DNA of 64,000 bases from JAVBMP01 sp031552195 (GCA_031552195.1 JAVBMT010000004.1:1-64000), one strand, 5' to 3'; shown: positions 25,662 to 34,089, counted from the first letter of the stretch. Notes: generated by a model from the sequence alone, not told the origin. Numbers and translations are program-made.

Positions 25662-26357
25662 ATGAAACAGGGAAAGATGAAAAAAGGGATAATCATATCA
25701 GGGCTTTTAGTCTTGACGTTATTTGGCGGACTTGACTCCGGAAAGATATTCCATGACCGGAAATATGGAATTGCACACGCGCAAGGTGAAATTGCTCATT
25801 TTGCGGATGATTCCAAGATCAAAGACGGAGACCTGATTTTTCAGACTTCGTTGTCCCGGCAAAGCAAAGCCATTCAATTGGCGACAAAATCGAAATATTC
25901 CCATTGCGGCGTCATCTATAAAGAAAAAGACGGCTGTTATGTTTTTGAAGCGGTTCAGCCTGTCAAAAGCACGCCTTTGGATAAATGGATAGCCCGTGGG
26001 AAGAACGGGCATTTTGTAATCAAGCGCCTGAAAAACGCGGATGAGATTCTAACCCCCGCAACCCTGAAAAAAATGAAACAAATCGGGGAGACGTTCAGAG
26101 GCAGGGATTATGACCTGGTTTTTGAATGGAGCGACAATAAAATTTATTGTTCCGAACTTATCTGGAAAATTTATCAGCGGGCGACAGGAATAGAAATTGG
26201 AAAGCTTGAGAAGCTTGGTGATTTTGATTTAACAAATGCGGCGGTCAAGGCAAAAATGAAAGAACGCTATGGGAACAGGATTCCAATGAACGAAATCGTG
26301 ATTTCTCCGGCGGCGATTTTTGACAGCGAACTCTTGGAAACCGTAAAAATAGAATAG
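25662..26357 (+). CDS. YiiX/YebB-like NlpC/P60 cysteine hydrolase
   Basis: A 231-residue protein with an N-terminal hydrophobic segment (IIISGLLVLTLFGG), probably a signal or anchor. The fold motif DGDLIFQTSLSRQSKAIQLATKSKYSHCGVIY is the permuted NlpC/P60 (YiiX) pattern with the His in SHCG. The Cys is in KIYCSELIWKIY, and a YDLVFEW region precedes it. These enzymes cut peptide or amide bonds, often in the cell envelope. Two starts are possible: the ATG at 25662 and the ATG at 25677 (MKKGIII). Codon use is more A/T-rich than in the neighbours, and no operon partner is seen. Confidence 0.8.
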   Translation: MKQGKMKKGIIISGLLVLTLFGGLDSGKIFHDRKYGIAHAQGEIAHFADDSKIKDGDLIFQTSLSRQSKAIQLATKSKYSHCGVIYKEKDGCYVFEAVQPVKSTPLDKWIARGKNGHFVIKRLKNADEILTPATLKKMKQIGETFRGRDYDLVFEWSDNKIYCSELIWKIYQRATGIEIGKLEKLGDFDLTNAAVKAKMKERYGNRIPMNEIVISPAAIFDSELLETVKIE

Positions 26358-26381
26358 AATGAAAGCGCGCCGCACATGCAA

Positions 26382-26406
26382 AAGGCCCCGCAATATGCGG
26401 GGCCTT
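26382..26406. terminator. Bidirectional terminator
   Basis: Stem AAGGCCCCGCA/TGCGGGGCCTT with a 3-base loop between two convergent genes. TGCTTTATT follows on the plus strand and TTGCATG on the minus strand. Confidence 0.85.
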
Positions 26407-26432
26407 GCTTTATTCAACCAGGCGGAAGTCTC

Positions 26433-26747
26433 TTATTTTTCAAAATTGGCTTCCACGGTGAAGGGGCGCAGGGTAGCCAGAACGGCCGGGCGTCCGTCCA
26501 TCGGAATGAGAACTTTCATAAGAACCAGGCGGTCCATAGATTCATTTTTATCGCCCTTCATGCTCTGCAGGCAGATAAGACGGAAACCGCTGACGCGGGT
26601 GTCTTTCTGATAGGCGATAAAGGCGACGGGCACATACTTGGCGCCGGTCATGCCGCCTGTGGCTTCGTTAAACGCTTTTTGCACATTGTCGGGGAGTTTG
26701 CAGCCTTTTTTGAGTTCCGGGTTCAATTTCCAAGATCCGATTTTCAT
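26433..26747 (-). CDS. Small hypothetical protein
   Basis: A 104-residue protein starting MKIGSWKLNPELKKGCKLP and ending in a beta-rich stretch (LVLMKVLIPMDGRPAVLATLRPFTVEANF). No membrane segment, signal peptide or metal motif is seen, and I recognise no family. The ATG at 26747 follows GGAGG with 9-base spacing; the longer frame starts at TTG within that ribosome site. It stands alone between a terminator and the pst genes. Confidence 0.65.
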   Translation of the reverse strand: MKIGSWKLNPELKKGCKLPDNVQKAFNEATGGMTGAKYVPVAFIAYQKDTRVSGFRLICLQSMKGDKNESMDRLVLMKVLIPMDGRPAVLATLRPFTVEANFEK

Positions 26748-26911
26748 AATGCATACCTCCAATAAAATTATAAGATTTATAAACCTTAAGATTTAATTAT
26801 CACGGTTGTGATATTAAAGGCAAGAAGATTGTTCTATTTTTCACGAATAATATCTGCCGTAACCGCGCCAGATATCCGGGCGCATTATCGCAGGTGGTTA
26901 TAACAGAGAAA

Positions 26912-27775
26912 TCATGCGGCTTTGCGCAGCTTGTCACGCAGGATTATAGCGCCGATATTCATGCCGAGCACCAGCAGGATGAGCGTCAGCGCCGTGCCGT
27001 ATTGAATCGGCCTGGTTTTTTCTATGTCTGTGCCCGAGGTGGCGAGAACGTACATGTGATAAGGCAGGGCCATAACGGAACTGAACAGTGAATCCGGGGT
27101 CTTGGGCGTATAGAACACCGCAGCGGTGAACATGATGGCGGCTGTTTCCCCTGCGGCGCGGGCGACGCCGAGAATGGCCCCGGTAAGCATTCCTGGCAGG
27201 GCGGTCGGCAGCGCGACGCGGGATATGGTCTGCCATTTTGAGGCCCCCAGCGCCAGCGAGGCTTCGCGGTAGGTATCGGGCACCTGGCGCAGCGCTTCTT
27301 CCGCCGTTCCGATAATAACTGGCAAGGTAAGCACGGCCAGCGTGAGCATGCCGGAAAGCATGCTCACGCCAAGGCCGCACCAGGTGACGAAAAAAGCCAG
27401 GCCGAACAGACCGAAGACTACTGAGGGCACTCCGGCCAGGTTATTGACGCCGATGCGGATGCATGTGGCTATTTTGCTTTTGCCCGCGTATTCGTGCAGG
27501 TACACGGCGGTGGTTACGCCGAGCGGAAAAGCCAGCGCCAGCGCTCCCGCGGAAAGATAGAATGTTCCTACGATGCAGGGCCAGATGCCTCCGGCGGTCA
27601 TCATGCGCCGGGGCGGCTCGGTTAGAAATTCCCATGAAAATGCCGGCAATCCGCGCAACGCCAGGAAAATGCAAACAGTAAGGAGAGCGGCGATATTGAC
27701 GCAGGCGCAAAGGCGCAGAAGCCCGTGCGCGAACCACTGCCTGCGCAGGCGGGAATTTGTTGCGGGTCCGTTCAT
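26912..27775 (-). CDS. pstA: Phosphate ABC transporter permease PstA
   Basis: A 287-residue inner-membrane permease of the high-affinity phosphate transporter. Six membrane segments are visible, with the cytoplasmic EAA loop EALRQVPDTYREASLALGASKWQTISRVALPTALPG that touches PstB. It partners PstC; its start overlaps the pstC stop (ATGA). The ATPase gene pstB is not here but 5.7 kb away on the other strand in the phoB transcript, an unusual split. Confidence 0.95.
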   Translation of the reverse strand: MNGPATNSRLRRQWFAHGLLRLCACVNIAALLTVCIFLALRGLPAFSWEFLTEPPRRMMTAGGIWPCIVGTFYLSAGALALAFPLGVTTAVYLHEYAGKSKIATCIRIGVNNLAGVPSVVFGLFGLAFFVTWCGLGVSMLSGMLTLAVLTLPVIIGTAEEALRQVPDTYREASLALGASKWQTISRVALPTALPGMLTGAILGVARAAGETAAIMFTAAVFYTPKTPDSLFSSVMALPYHMYVLATSGTDIEKTRPIQYGTALTLILLVLGMNIGAIILRDKLRKAA

Positions 27776-28662
27776 AAGCTGGAACTGCCTGTCTGTTTGT
27801 AGCGTTCGGAAATGTAATGGGCCAGCAGGTTGAAGCAGAGCGTGAAAAGGAAAAGGACAAGCCCTATAGCGAAAAGGGCGTGATAATGCTGGCCGCGAAA
27901 TGGCGCTTCCGCCATTTCCGCCGCGATTGACGCGGGCATCGGCCGCACAGGGTCAAAAATCGAAGCGGGAATCATGGCCGCGCCACCGGCCACCATAAGG
28001 ACGACCATCGTTTCGCCTATGGCCCGCGACATGCCGAGCATAACCGAGGTTCCGACTCCGGAAAGCGCGGCGGGCAACACCACCTTGCAGGTTGTTTCCC
28101 ACCTGGTGGCCCCCAGGGCCAGGGAGGCCTCGCGCAGGGAACGCGGCACCGCGAAAAGGGCGTCTTCCGCCACGGAACAGATGGTAGGCACGCTCATGAA
28201 GGCGAGCATTAGCCCGGCGTTGAACATATTCAGCCCGGTGGCCAGGCCGAATGTTTCTTGCAGAAAAGGCGCGACCACGACCATGCCGAAAAAACCTATG
28301 ACCACGGACGGCAGCGCCGCCAGAAGCTCGACGAAAGGCTTGACGACGCGGCGCACGCCGCTGGAGGCTATTTCCGTGAGGTAGGCGGCTGTGAGCACGC
28401 CCAGCGGCACCGCTATGCCCACGGCTACCAGCATGACTGACAGCGACCCGGCGATCAGCGGCAGAATGCCGAATTCCGGCGGCTCGGAGGTCGGGTACCA
28501 GAACAGGCCGGAAAAAAATTGCCAAGGGCTGTAAGAAATGAAAAGAGGCAGGCCCTCGGTGAAGAGAAACGCCATGATGCCGAATAGCGCCAGAAGCGAT
28601 GTGCAGGCCACGGCGGCCATGATCCGGCGTATGACTTTTTCGCTTAATGCTTCGCTTGCCAT
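27772..28662 (-). CDS. pstC: Phosphate ABC transporter permease PstC
   Basis: A 296-residue permease partner of PstA, with six membrane segments and the EAA loop EDALFAVPRSLREASLALGATRWETTCKVVLPAALSG. The pstS gene lies upstream on the same strand, separated by 285 bases that hold the intergenic repeat copy B. The start opens with ATGGCAAGCGAAGC. Confidence 0.95.
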   Translation of the reverse strand: MASEALSEKVIRRIMAAVACTSLLALFGIMAFLFTEGLPLFISYSPWQFFSGLFWYPTSEPPEFGILPLIAGSLSVMLVAVGIAVPLGVLTAAYLTEIASSGVRRVVKPFVELLAALPSVVIGFFGMVVVAPFLQETFGLATGLNMFNAGLMLAFMSVPTICSVAEDALFAVPRSLREASLALGATRWETTCKVVLPAALSGVGTSVMLGMSRAIGETMVVLMVAGGAAMIPASIFDPVRPMPASIAAEMAEAPFRGQHYHALFAIGLVLFLFTLCFNLLAHYISERYKQTGSSSL

Positions 28663-28770
28663 ATGGGTTCCCGGGAAAAATTTTTACGTGGTCCGCCGCT
28701 CGCGGGGTGGCGGCAGCTTCAGCCGTTAAAACGGGTGAAGCTGCCGCAAACAGATGAAACCTTACGCCTG

Positions 28771-28948
28771 GAGCATTTTAATTTTGAAATATTTCTGCAA
28801 GAATCGGTTTTGAATGCTGCAGGCTATATTTTCTCCGACCCGTACAAATCCGAGGCGGTTTTCACTAAAGACACGCCGCGCTGCTCGCTTGCGGGCGCAC
28901 GCTAACGCGACCGCCAGGCGTTTAAACTTTTTCAAAGTTAAAACGCCC
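28771..28948 (-). repeat. Intergenic repeat, copy B
   Basis: A 178-base element between pstS and pstC, starting at the last base of the pstS stop codon. The hairpin is GGCGTTTTAACTTT, loop GAA, AAAGTTTAAACGCC (one mismatch). Relative to copy A the arm bases change on both sides (TCAT/ATGA against GCGT/ACGC) and still pair. The core TGCTCGCTTGCGGGCG and CGCGACCGCCAGG is shared, and the far end is TTTCAAAATTAAAATGCTC. Confidence 0.8.
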
Positions 28949-29772
28949 TATTTCTTCGGCAGCGGTATGAAACCTATTTCCGCCACCGCTTTCTGGCCTT
29001 TTTGCGGGTCGAGCATGTAGGCTACAAAATTTTTTATCTCTCCGGCCGGCTCGCCGTCGGTAAAGAGGTAAAGCTCGCGCGCGACAGGCCAGAGGCCGGA
29101 AAGCGCGGTTTCGGCCGTAGCTTTGGCTTCTCCTATGTTCAGCCCCTTGACGCTTTTATCCGCGTAGCCGAAGCCGATATACCCGATGGCGTTGGGGTTC
29201 TGGGAAACAGCCTGCACAACGGCCCCGTTGGAAGCCTGAAGCAGGGCCGCCGGGCTTACCCTTTCCTTTTTCATGACTTTTTCTTCCCAGGTTTCATAGG
29301 TGCCGGAAGATGTGTCGCGCGAAATTACGGTAATTTTTTTATCCGCCCCGCCGAGGTCCTTCCAGTTGGTAACCTGCCCGGTGTAAATCGCACGCAGATG
29401 GTCCAGGCTCAAGGACGTAATGCCGTTGGAAGGATGCACCACAGGCAGGAGGGCGTCCACGGCGACGGGAATGCGGTAAGGCGCGACGCCTTTGCTGCGG
29501 GCCAGCTCCACTTCATTGGGTTTCATGTCGCGTGAAGACATGGCTATCTGGCAAAGACCGTCGGTCAGGGCCTTGATTCCGTTGCCCGAACCCCCGCCGG
29601 AAATGGCAAGGACGGCGTTGCTGTTTATGGCCATGTAATTTTCAGCTGCTTTCTGCACCACGGGCAGCACGGTCGTTGAACCGTTGATGACAATTTCTTC
29701 ATCTGCCATGGCGGATATCGGCAGGGCGAGGCAAATTATCAGGGTTGCGAAAAAACGTAAGATATTGCTCAT
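28948..29772 (-). CDS. pstS: Phosphate-binding periplasmic protein PstS
   Basis: A 274-residue periplasmic protein. The signal peptide is MSNILRFFATLIICLALPISAMA. Phosphate-contacting loops are GSTTVLP, SGGGSGNGI, MSSRDMKPNE and ISRDTSSGTYETWEE. The start at 29772 follows AGGAG; the longer frame has no ribosome site. The first gene of pstSCA, it has Pho boxes upstream (29792-29809 and 29860-29899). It is separated from pstC by a repeat, which could let PstS be made in excess over the permeases. Confidence 0.95.
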   Translation of the reverse strand: MSNILRFFATLIICLALPISAMADEEIVINGSTTVLPVVQKAAENYMAINSNAVLAISGGGSGNGIKALTDGLCQIAMSSRDMKPNEVELARSKGVAPYRIPVAVDALLPVVHPSNGITSLSLDHLRAIYTGQVTNWKDLGGADKKITVISRDTSSGTYETWEEKVMKKERVSPAALLQASNGAVVQAVSQNPNAIGYIGFGYADKSVKGLNIGEAKATAETALSGLWPVARELYLFTDGEPAGEIKNFVAYMLDPQKGQKAVAEIGFIPLPKK

Positions 29773-29791
29773 ATTGACTCCTGTTTTTTTT

Positions 29792-29809
29792 ATGACAGAG
29801 TTGTGACGT
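29792..29809 (-). promoter_or_regulatory. Pho box, proximal to pstS
   Basis: Read on the minus strand: ACGTCAC-AACT-CTGTCAT, two 7-base half sites with a 4-base spacer, the 11-base period of PhoB sites. The second half is identical to the consensus CTGTCAT. It lies only 20-37 bases before the pstS start, so it may act with or overlap the promoter. Confidence 0.6.
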
Positions 29810-29859
29810 TTGCAGCGTGCCATCGCCGCCCCGCACGTTTTTGTTTATGGTCCCGCTTT

Positions 29860-29899
29860 GTGACGAAACTGTGACGGCAAAACGAAACTATTGTGACGG
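29860..29899 (-). promoter_or_regulatory. Pho box array upstream of pstS
   Basis: GTGACG half sites begin at 29860, 29871 and 29893, that is at periods of 11 and 22 bases, with a degenerate fourth at 29882. On the minus strand the first pair reads CCGTCAC-AGTT-TCGTCAC. This tandem 7+4 arrangement is what PhoB dimers bind. It faces pstS. Confidence 0.75.
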
Positions 29900-29922
29900 C
29901 AATAATTCCGGAATTCCCGCCG

Positions 29923-29940
29923 CTGTAACGCAATTGTCAC
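29923..29940 (+). promoter_or_regulatory. Pho box upstream of phoB
   Basis: CTGTAAC-GCAA-TTGTCAC on the plus strand, with 7-base halves and a 4-base spacer, 71-88 bases before phoB. It implies autoregulation of phoBR and activation of the pstB-phoU genes behind it. Confidence 0.65.
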
Positions 29941-30010
29941 AGAAGCTCCATGCGAATGCCGCAAACGGGCCTGAATATGCCCTGAACAGAGAACCGGAAA
30001 ATATGACGCC

Positions 30011-30691
30011 ATGACAAAGCAAACCATTTTGATCATAGAAGACGAAAAAGATATTCGCGAGCTTCTAGTCTACAATCTGCGCAAAGACGGTTACGCCATC
30101 CTGGATAGCGGCGACGGAAAAGAAGGGCTGGATATGGCCCGTTCGAAACTTCCGGACTTGATCCTGCTTGATCTGATGCTGCCGGGGCTTGACGGCCTGA
30201 GCGTGTGCCGGGAGCTGGAGCGCGGAGCAAACACAGCGTCCATTCCCGTAATAATGCTCACGGCGAAAGGTGAGGAAATGGACCGCGTGGTCGGGCTTGA
30301 GCTGGGGGCTGACGATTATATGGTCAAGCCCTTCAGCGTGCGCGAATTGCTTTTGCGCATACGCAACATACTCAAGCGCCACGTTCAGGCGGCCGCTGGA
30401 GGCAGCCTCTCCCGGCACGGCCTGAGCCTGGACCCGGGCGCGCACAAGGCGGCGGTGGAAGGCGTGAGCATAGACCTGACAGCAACGGAATTCCGGCTGC
30501 TGGAAAACATGCTGCGGCACGCCGGCCAGGTGCGCAGCAGGGAACAGTTGCTGGACGACGTATGGGGTTATCATTTTGAAGGCTACGCCCGCACCGTGGA
30601 TACGCACATGCGGCGTTTGCGCGCCAAGCTCGGCGCGGCCGCCGACCTTCTGGAAACAGTGCGTGGCGTGGGTTACCGCTTTAAGGACTAG
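30011..30691 (+). CDS. phoB: Phosphate response regulator PhoB
   Basis: A 226-residue OmpR-class regulator. The receiver has acidic E10/D11, the phosphorylated D54 (ILLDLMLPG) and the Lys in DDYMVKPF. The winged-helix DNA-binding domain spans about 130-226 (LTATEFRLLENMLRHAGQVRSREQLLDDVWG, ending ETVRGVGYRFKD). It binds Pho boxes such as those seen in the divergent region with pstS. phoR follows on the same strand after 169 bases, most of which are repeat copy E. The AlkP regulon itself is not in the window. Confidence 0.93.
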   Translation: MTKQTILIIEDEKDIRELLVYNLRKDGYAILDSGDGKEGLDMARSKLPDLILLDLMLPGLDGLSVCRELERGANTASIPVIMLTAKGEEMDRVVGLELGADDYMVKPFSVRELLLRIRNILKRHVQAAAGGSLSRHGLSLDPGAHKAAVEGVSIDLTATEFRLLENMLRHAGQVRSREQLLDDVWGYHFEGYARTVDTHMRRLRAKLGAAADLLETVRGVGYRFKD

Positions 30692-30845
30692 CCTTTAACC
30701 TTGAAAACGCCCTGGCGGAGCGCGCGGCGGGCCTTCGGCAAAAGGGCTTCCCCCTTTACGTAATTAAAGAAAAGGGACTTTGAGCCGCGTTTCTTTCGCA
30801 TAGAACGCAACAGGCACAGATAAAAAGCCAAAATTAATCTGCCCC
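30691..30845 (+). repeat. Intergenic repeat, copy E (divergent subfamily)
   Basis: Fills the phoB-phoR gap from the phoB stop codon onward. It shares with the copy at 6719-6908 the blocks GCGCGGCGGGCCTT, GGCAAAAGG, ACTTTGAG and AGATAAAAAGCC, then AAATTAATCTGC, in the same order and in the same direction relative to the operon. Its opening hairpin (CCTTTAACC...GAAAACGCCC) is weaker than in the other copies. Confidence 0.6.
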
Positions 30846-30860
30846 GGGCACAGGCCAGTC

Positions 30861-32639
30861 ATGAAAAATTTTTTCGCATCGTTCCAAAATAAACTCCTGG
30901 CCTGCTTCCTTGTTATCGCGGCTTTGTCAATGCTGGCTCCGGTTATTTACGTGCGCCCGGTTCTGCATGAGGCTTTGCTGCAAGACAGCCTCGAGCGCCT
31001 GCGGCATGAGGCCCTGCTGACCAAGGCCTTGCTGGAGGCGGAACAGGGCGAGAGCGGACTTGCCGCCGTAAATGCCGTTTTAAAGCGGACGGAAATCCGG
31101 CTGACCCTTTTGAACCCTCAAGGCGCGGTATTGTTTGAGTCTTTGCAAACCGGCGGAAACCCGACGGAAAACCACGCGGACAGGCCTGAGGTGCGGGAAG
31201 CCGCGCTCACCGGCCAGGGCAGCGCGACGCGTTTCAGCACAACGCTGCAAAGTGAATTTATTTATACCGCCCTGCGCCTTGAAAACGGCGACATTCTCCG
31301 CCTCGCCATTCCCTTTGCCGGTGTGAAGCGGCGTACTGACGCGCAACTGGCCGGTTTTTTCCTGGCAGCCGGCGCGGCCGTGGTTCTTTCCCTGCTTCTT
31401 GCCTGGTTTTTTTCCAGCCGCATCAAACGTTCTCTGGCGGAAATGGTGCGCGTTGTCGAAGGCATTTCTCTGGGCAGATTCGCACGCCGCCTGCATACGG
31501 TTCCGGGCAAGGAATTTCAGCCTATGGCCGATGCCGTGAACCGTATGGCCGCATCCATTGAGGAAGCCATCCAGACTGTGGCCGACCAGAAAAGCCAGCT
31601 GGAGGCGGTGCTGGAAACGATGGCCGAAGGGGTGATGGTGCTTGATTCCAAAGGGCGGATACGGCGCGTCAACCGGGCGTTGAGCGTTTCTTTCCCCCAT
31701 TCCGGCCCGCTGGAAGGGCGGCAGGTGGTGGAGCTCGTCCCTTCGTCCGCCTTGCAGGAGGCTGTGTCAAGCCTTCTTGGCGAGCCGGAAGGGCATGGGA
31801 AGAATTCCGCGTTGCAGGTCACGTCGAAGTCCGGCTCGGTGTTTTCCGTTTTGCTGGCCCGGCCCCCTGAAGAAGCGGAGAATTCTTTCGGCCTGGTGGC
31901 GGTTTTCCACGATATTACCGAGCTGATGCGCCTGGAAACCGTGCGGCGTGATTTCGTGGCCAATGTCTCGCATGAGTTGCGCACGCCGCTTACGGCCATT
32001 CAGGGCTATGCCGAAACCCTGGAAAGCATGGACGACATTACAGAGCAGGGCCGCCGCTTCGCTGAGATAATCCGCAAACACAGCGGTTTTTTGAGCGGCA
32101 TGGTGGATGAGCTGCTGGCCCTTTCCAGGCTTGAAAGCGACAGTTTCCGTTTTGAGCCGGCCGAGATAAGCCCCGCTGAAGCCTTGCGCCGGGCCGGGCA
32201 AATGCTGCACGGCGAAATGGGGCGCAAGCAGTTGCGCCTTGCGGGAGGCATCAGCCAGGGTTTGAAGGTGCTGGCCGATTTTTCCATGCTGGAGCGGGTT
32301 TTCAGAAACCTGCTGGAAAATGCCTGCCGTTACGCCCCGGCAGGAAGCGAAATAAGCGTTACCGCCAGAATTGACGGGGCTGAAGCCGTGTTTTGCGTGG
32401 CCGACCAGGGGCCTGGAATTCCGCCGGAGGATCTCGGGCGTATTTTCGAACGTTTTTACCAGGTGGAGAAACATCGCGGCGCGGCGGGAAAAATAGGCAG
32501 CGGCCTGGGCCTGGCCATTTGCAAACACATAGTGGAGCGGCATCACGGGCGCATCTGGGCGGAAAGTTCCGCGGCCAGCGCGATTACGGCCTTTTTCTTC
32601 ACCCTTCCTCTGGCCGCTCACCCGGAGAACATAAAATGA
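30861..32639 (+). CDS. phoR: Phosphate sensor histidine kinase PhoR
   Basis: A 592-residue membrane kinase. Membrane segments lie at about 11-31 and 162-187, with a periplasmic domain of about 130 residues between, larger than in E. coli PhoR. A HAMP linker, a PAS domain (AVLETMAEGVMVLDSKGRIRRVN) and the phosphoacceptor H371 in VSHELRTPLTAIQGY follow. The ATPase domain shows the N box, DQGPGIPPEDL and GSGLGLAICKHIVE. It phosphorylates PhoB. Its stop overlaps the pstB start. With PstSCAB and PhoU it should read phosphate through transporter state. Confidence 0.92.
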   Translation: MKNFFASFQNKLLACFLVIAALSMLAPVIYVRPVLHEALLQDSLERLRHEALLTKALLEAEQGESGLAAVNAVLKRTEIRLTLLNPQGAVLFESLQTGGNPTENHADRPEVREAALTGQGSATRFSTTLQSEFIYTALRLENGDILRLAIPFAGVKRRTDAQLAGFFLAAGAAVVLSLLLAWFFSSRIKRSLAEMVRVVEGISLGRFARRLHTVPGKEFQPMADAVNRMAASIEEAIQTVADQKSQLEAVLETMAEGVMVLDSKGRIRRVNRALSVSFPHSGPLEGRQVVELVPSSALQEAVSSLLGEPEGHGKNSALQVTSKSGSVFSVLLARPPEEAENSFGLVAVFHDITELMRLETVRRDFVANVSHELRTPLTAIQGYAETLESMDDITEQGRRFAEIIRKHSGFLSGMVDELLALSRLESDSFRFEPAEISPAEALRRAGQMLHGEMGRKQLRLAGGISQGLKVLADFSMLERVFRNLLENACRYAPAGSEISVTARIDGAEAVFCVADQGPGIPPEDLGRIFERFYQVEKHRGAAGKIGSGLGLAICKHIVERHHGRIWAESSAASAITAFFFTLPLAAHPENIK

Positions 32640-33409
32640 CCAGGATTCTAATGGACACGCAAACCATAGACGCTCGTAACGTTGATTTTTATTACGGCAA
32701 GCACCAAGCCCTGCACGATGTAAGCCTGCATTTTCCCTCCCGCCGGGTGACGGCGCTGATCGGTCCTTCCGGATGCGGCAAAAGTACGTTTCTGCGCTGC
32801 CTGAACCGCATGAACGACCTTATACCCGGCGCGCGCGTTACAGGCTGCATCGAACTTGACGGCAAAGACATCAATGCGCCGGGCACAGACGTGGTGGCCC
32901 TGCGCCGCCGGGTGGGCATGGTATTTCAAAAGCCCAACCCTTTTCCCAAAAGCATTTTCGAGAACGTGGCTTACGGCTTGCGGGTGAACGGGCTGAAAAA
33001 CGAAACGGAAGTTTCCGACCGGGTGGAGGCGGCCTTGCACCGCGCCGCGATTTTTGACGAAGTTAAAGACCGGCTGCGCGCTTCAGCTATGGGTCTTTCC
33101 GGCGGGCAGCAGCAACGCCTGTGCATTGCCCGCGCCTTGGCCGTCGAGCCGGAAATCCTTCTTATGGACGAACCCGCCAGCGCTCTCGACCCTATTGCCA
33201 CGCAGAAAATTGAAGAGAGCATCCACGACCTGAAAAAAAACCTCACCATCATCATAGTGACGCATAACATGCAGCAGGCCGCGCGGGTTTCTGATCATAC
33301 CGCCTTCTTTTACATGGGCAGCCTCATCGAGCATGGTGAAACCGACAAAATGTTCACCCACCCAGGCAAGAAGCAAACCGAGGACTATATAACCGGAAGG
33401 TTCGGATAA
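32636..33409 (+). CDS. pstB: Phosphate ABC transporter ATPase PstB
   Basis: A 257-residue ATPase. Walker A is GPSGCGKST, followed by FLRCLNRMNDLIPG typical of PstB; the signature is LSGGQQQRLCIARAL and Walker B ILLMDEPASALDP. The start ATG at 32636 overlaps the phoR stop (ATGA) and follows GGAG; a second ATG at 32651 is possible. phoU follows two bases after its stop. It serves the permeases encoded on the opposite strand. Confidence 0.95.
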   Translation: MTRILMDTQTIDARNVDFYYGKHQALHDVSLHFPSRRVTALIGPSGCGKSTFLRCLNRMNDLIPGARVTGCIELDGKDINAPGTDVVALRRRVGMVFQKPNPFPKSIFENVAYGLRVNGLKNETEVSDRVEAALHRAAIFDEVKDRLRASAMGLSGGQQQRLCIARALAVEPEILLMDEPASALDPIATQKIEESIHDLKKNLTIIIVTHNMQQAARVSDHTAFFYMGSLIEHGETDKMFTHPGKKQTEDYITGRFG

Positions 33410-33411
33410 TT

Positions 33412-34089
33412 ATGACTATGTCGCAAGAAACACGCTTGCAGGTTTTGCTGGAAGAATTGCGCACCCGCCTGCTGGTTATGTGCGTTACAGTGGAAGAGGC
33501 TGTCGCCGACTCCTGCGCGGCGCTACGCGCGGGAGACATGAATCTCGCCAACGCCGTAATTGATGCGGACAGCGGCATAGACGGGCTGGAAAACGAGGTG
33601 GACGAAATGGCCCTGTCGCTGATGGCCCGCTCGCAGCCGGTCGCCCGCGATCTGCGTTTTGTAGTCAGCGCCCTGCGCATGGTGATCGACCTTGAGCGCA
33701 TAGGAGACGAGGCGGCGGCTATTGCCGAACGGACGCTGCTTTTGCAGGATTTTTCCCGCCCGCCGGCCTTTGAATTGATGCGGCAAATGACGGAGATGGC
33801 GCAAAAGGCCCTGCACGACGCCACGACCGCGTTCCGCGAGGAAGACTCCGCGCTGGCCCTTGAGGTTTGCCGCGGTAAAGACGATATAGTGCAACTGGAA
33901 GTGCGCCTGCTGCAAAAGGTAATAGTCACCCTGGCCGAGAACGCGCGCGGGGCGGACTCCGCCTGGCCGGCCCTGCACGTTATTCTTATCGCCCATTCTC
34001 TCACGCGCATTTTCAGCCGCGCTTCCAATATAGCCGAGCACTGCTATTTTATGAAAGAAGGAGTGAGCATCAAGCACAGAAAAGCGTAG
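33412..34089 (+). CDS. phoU: Phosphate signalling protein PhoU
   Basis: A 225-residue all-helical protein made of two PhoU three-helix repeats (DSGIDGLENEVDEMALSLMARSQPVARDLRFVVSALRMVIDLERIGDEAAAIAER in the first, then ARASNIAEHCYFM in the second). The acidic E/DxxxD metal-binding patterns are visible. It damps PhoR signalling when phosphate is plentiful. It is the last gene of phoB-phoR-pstB-phoU, and a strong terminator follows at 34225. Confidence 0.93.
   Translation: MTMSQETRLQVLLEELRTRLLVMCVTVEEAVADSCAALRAGDMNLANAVIDADSGIDGLENEVDEMALSLMARSQPVARDLRFVVSALRMVIDLERIGDEAAAIAERTLLLQDFSRPPAFELMRQMTEMAQKALHDATTAFREEDSALALEVCRGKDDIVQLEVRLLQKVIVTLAENARGADSAWPALHVILIAHSLTRIFSRASNIAEHCYFMKEGVSIKHRKA

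Noticed and set aside
6719..30845. Repeat family as a CRISPR array
   Set aside because: Copies are kilobases apart, over 150 bases long and structured, with no spacers between them.
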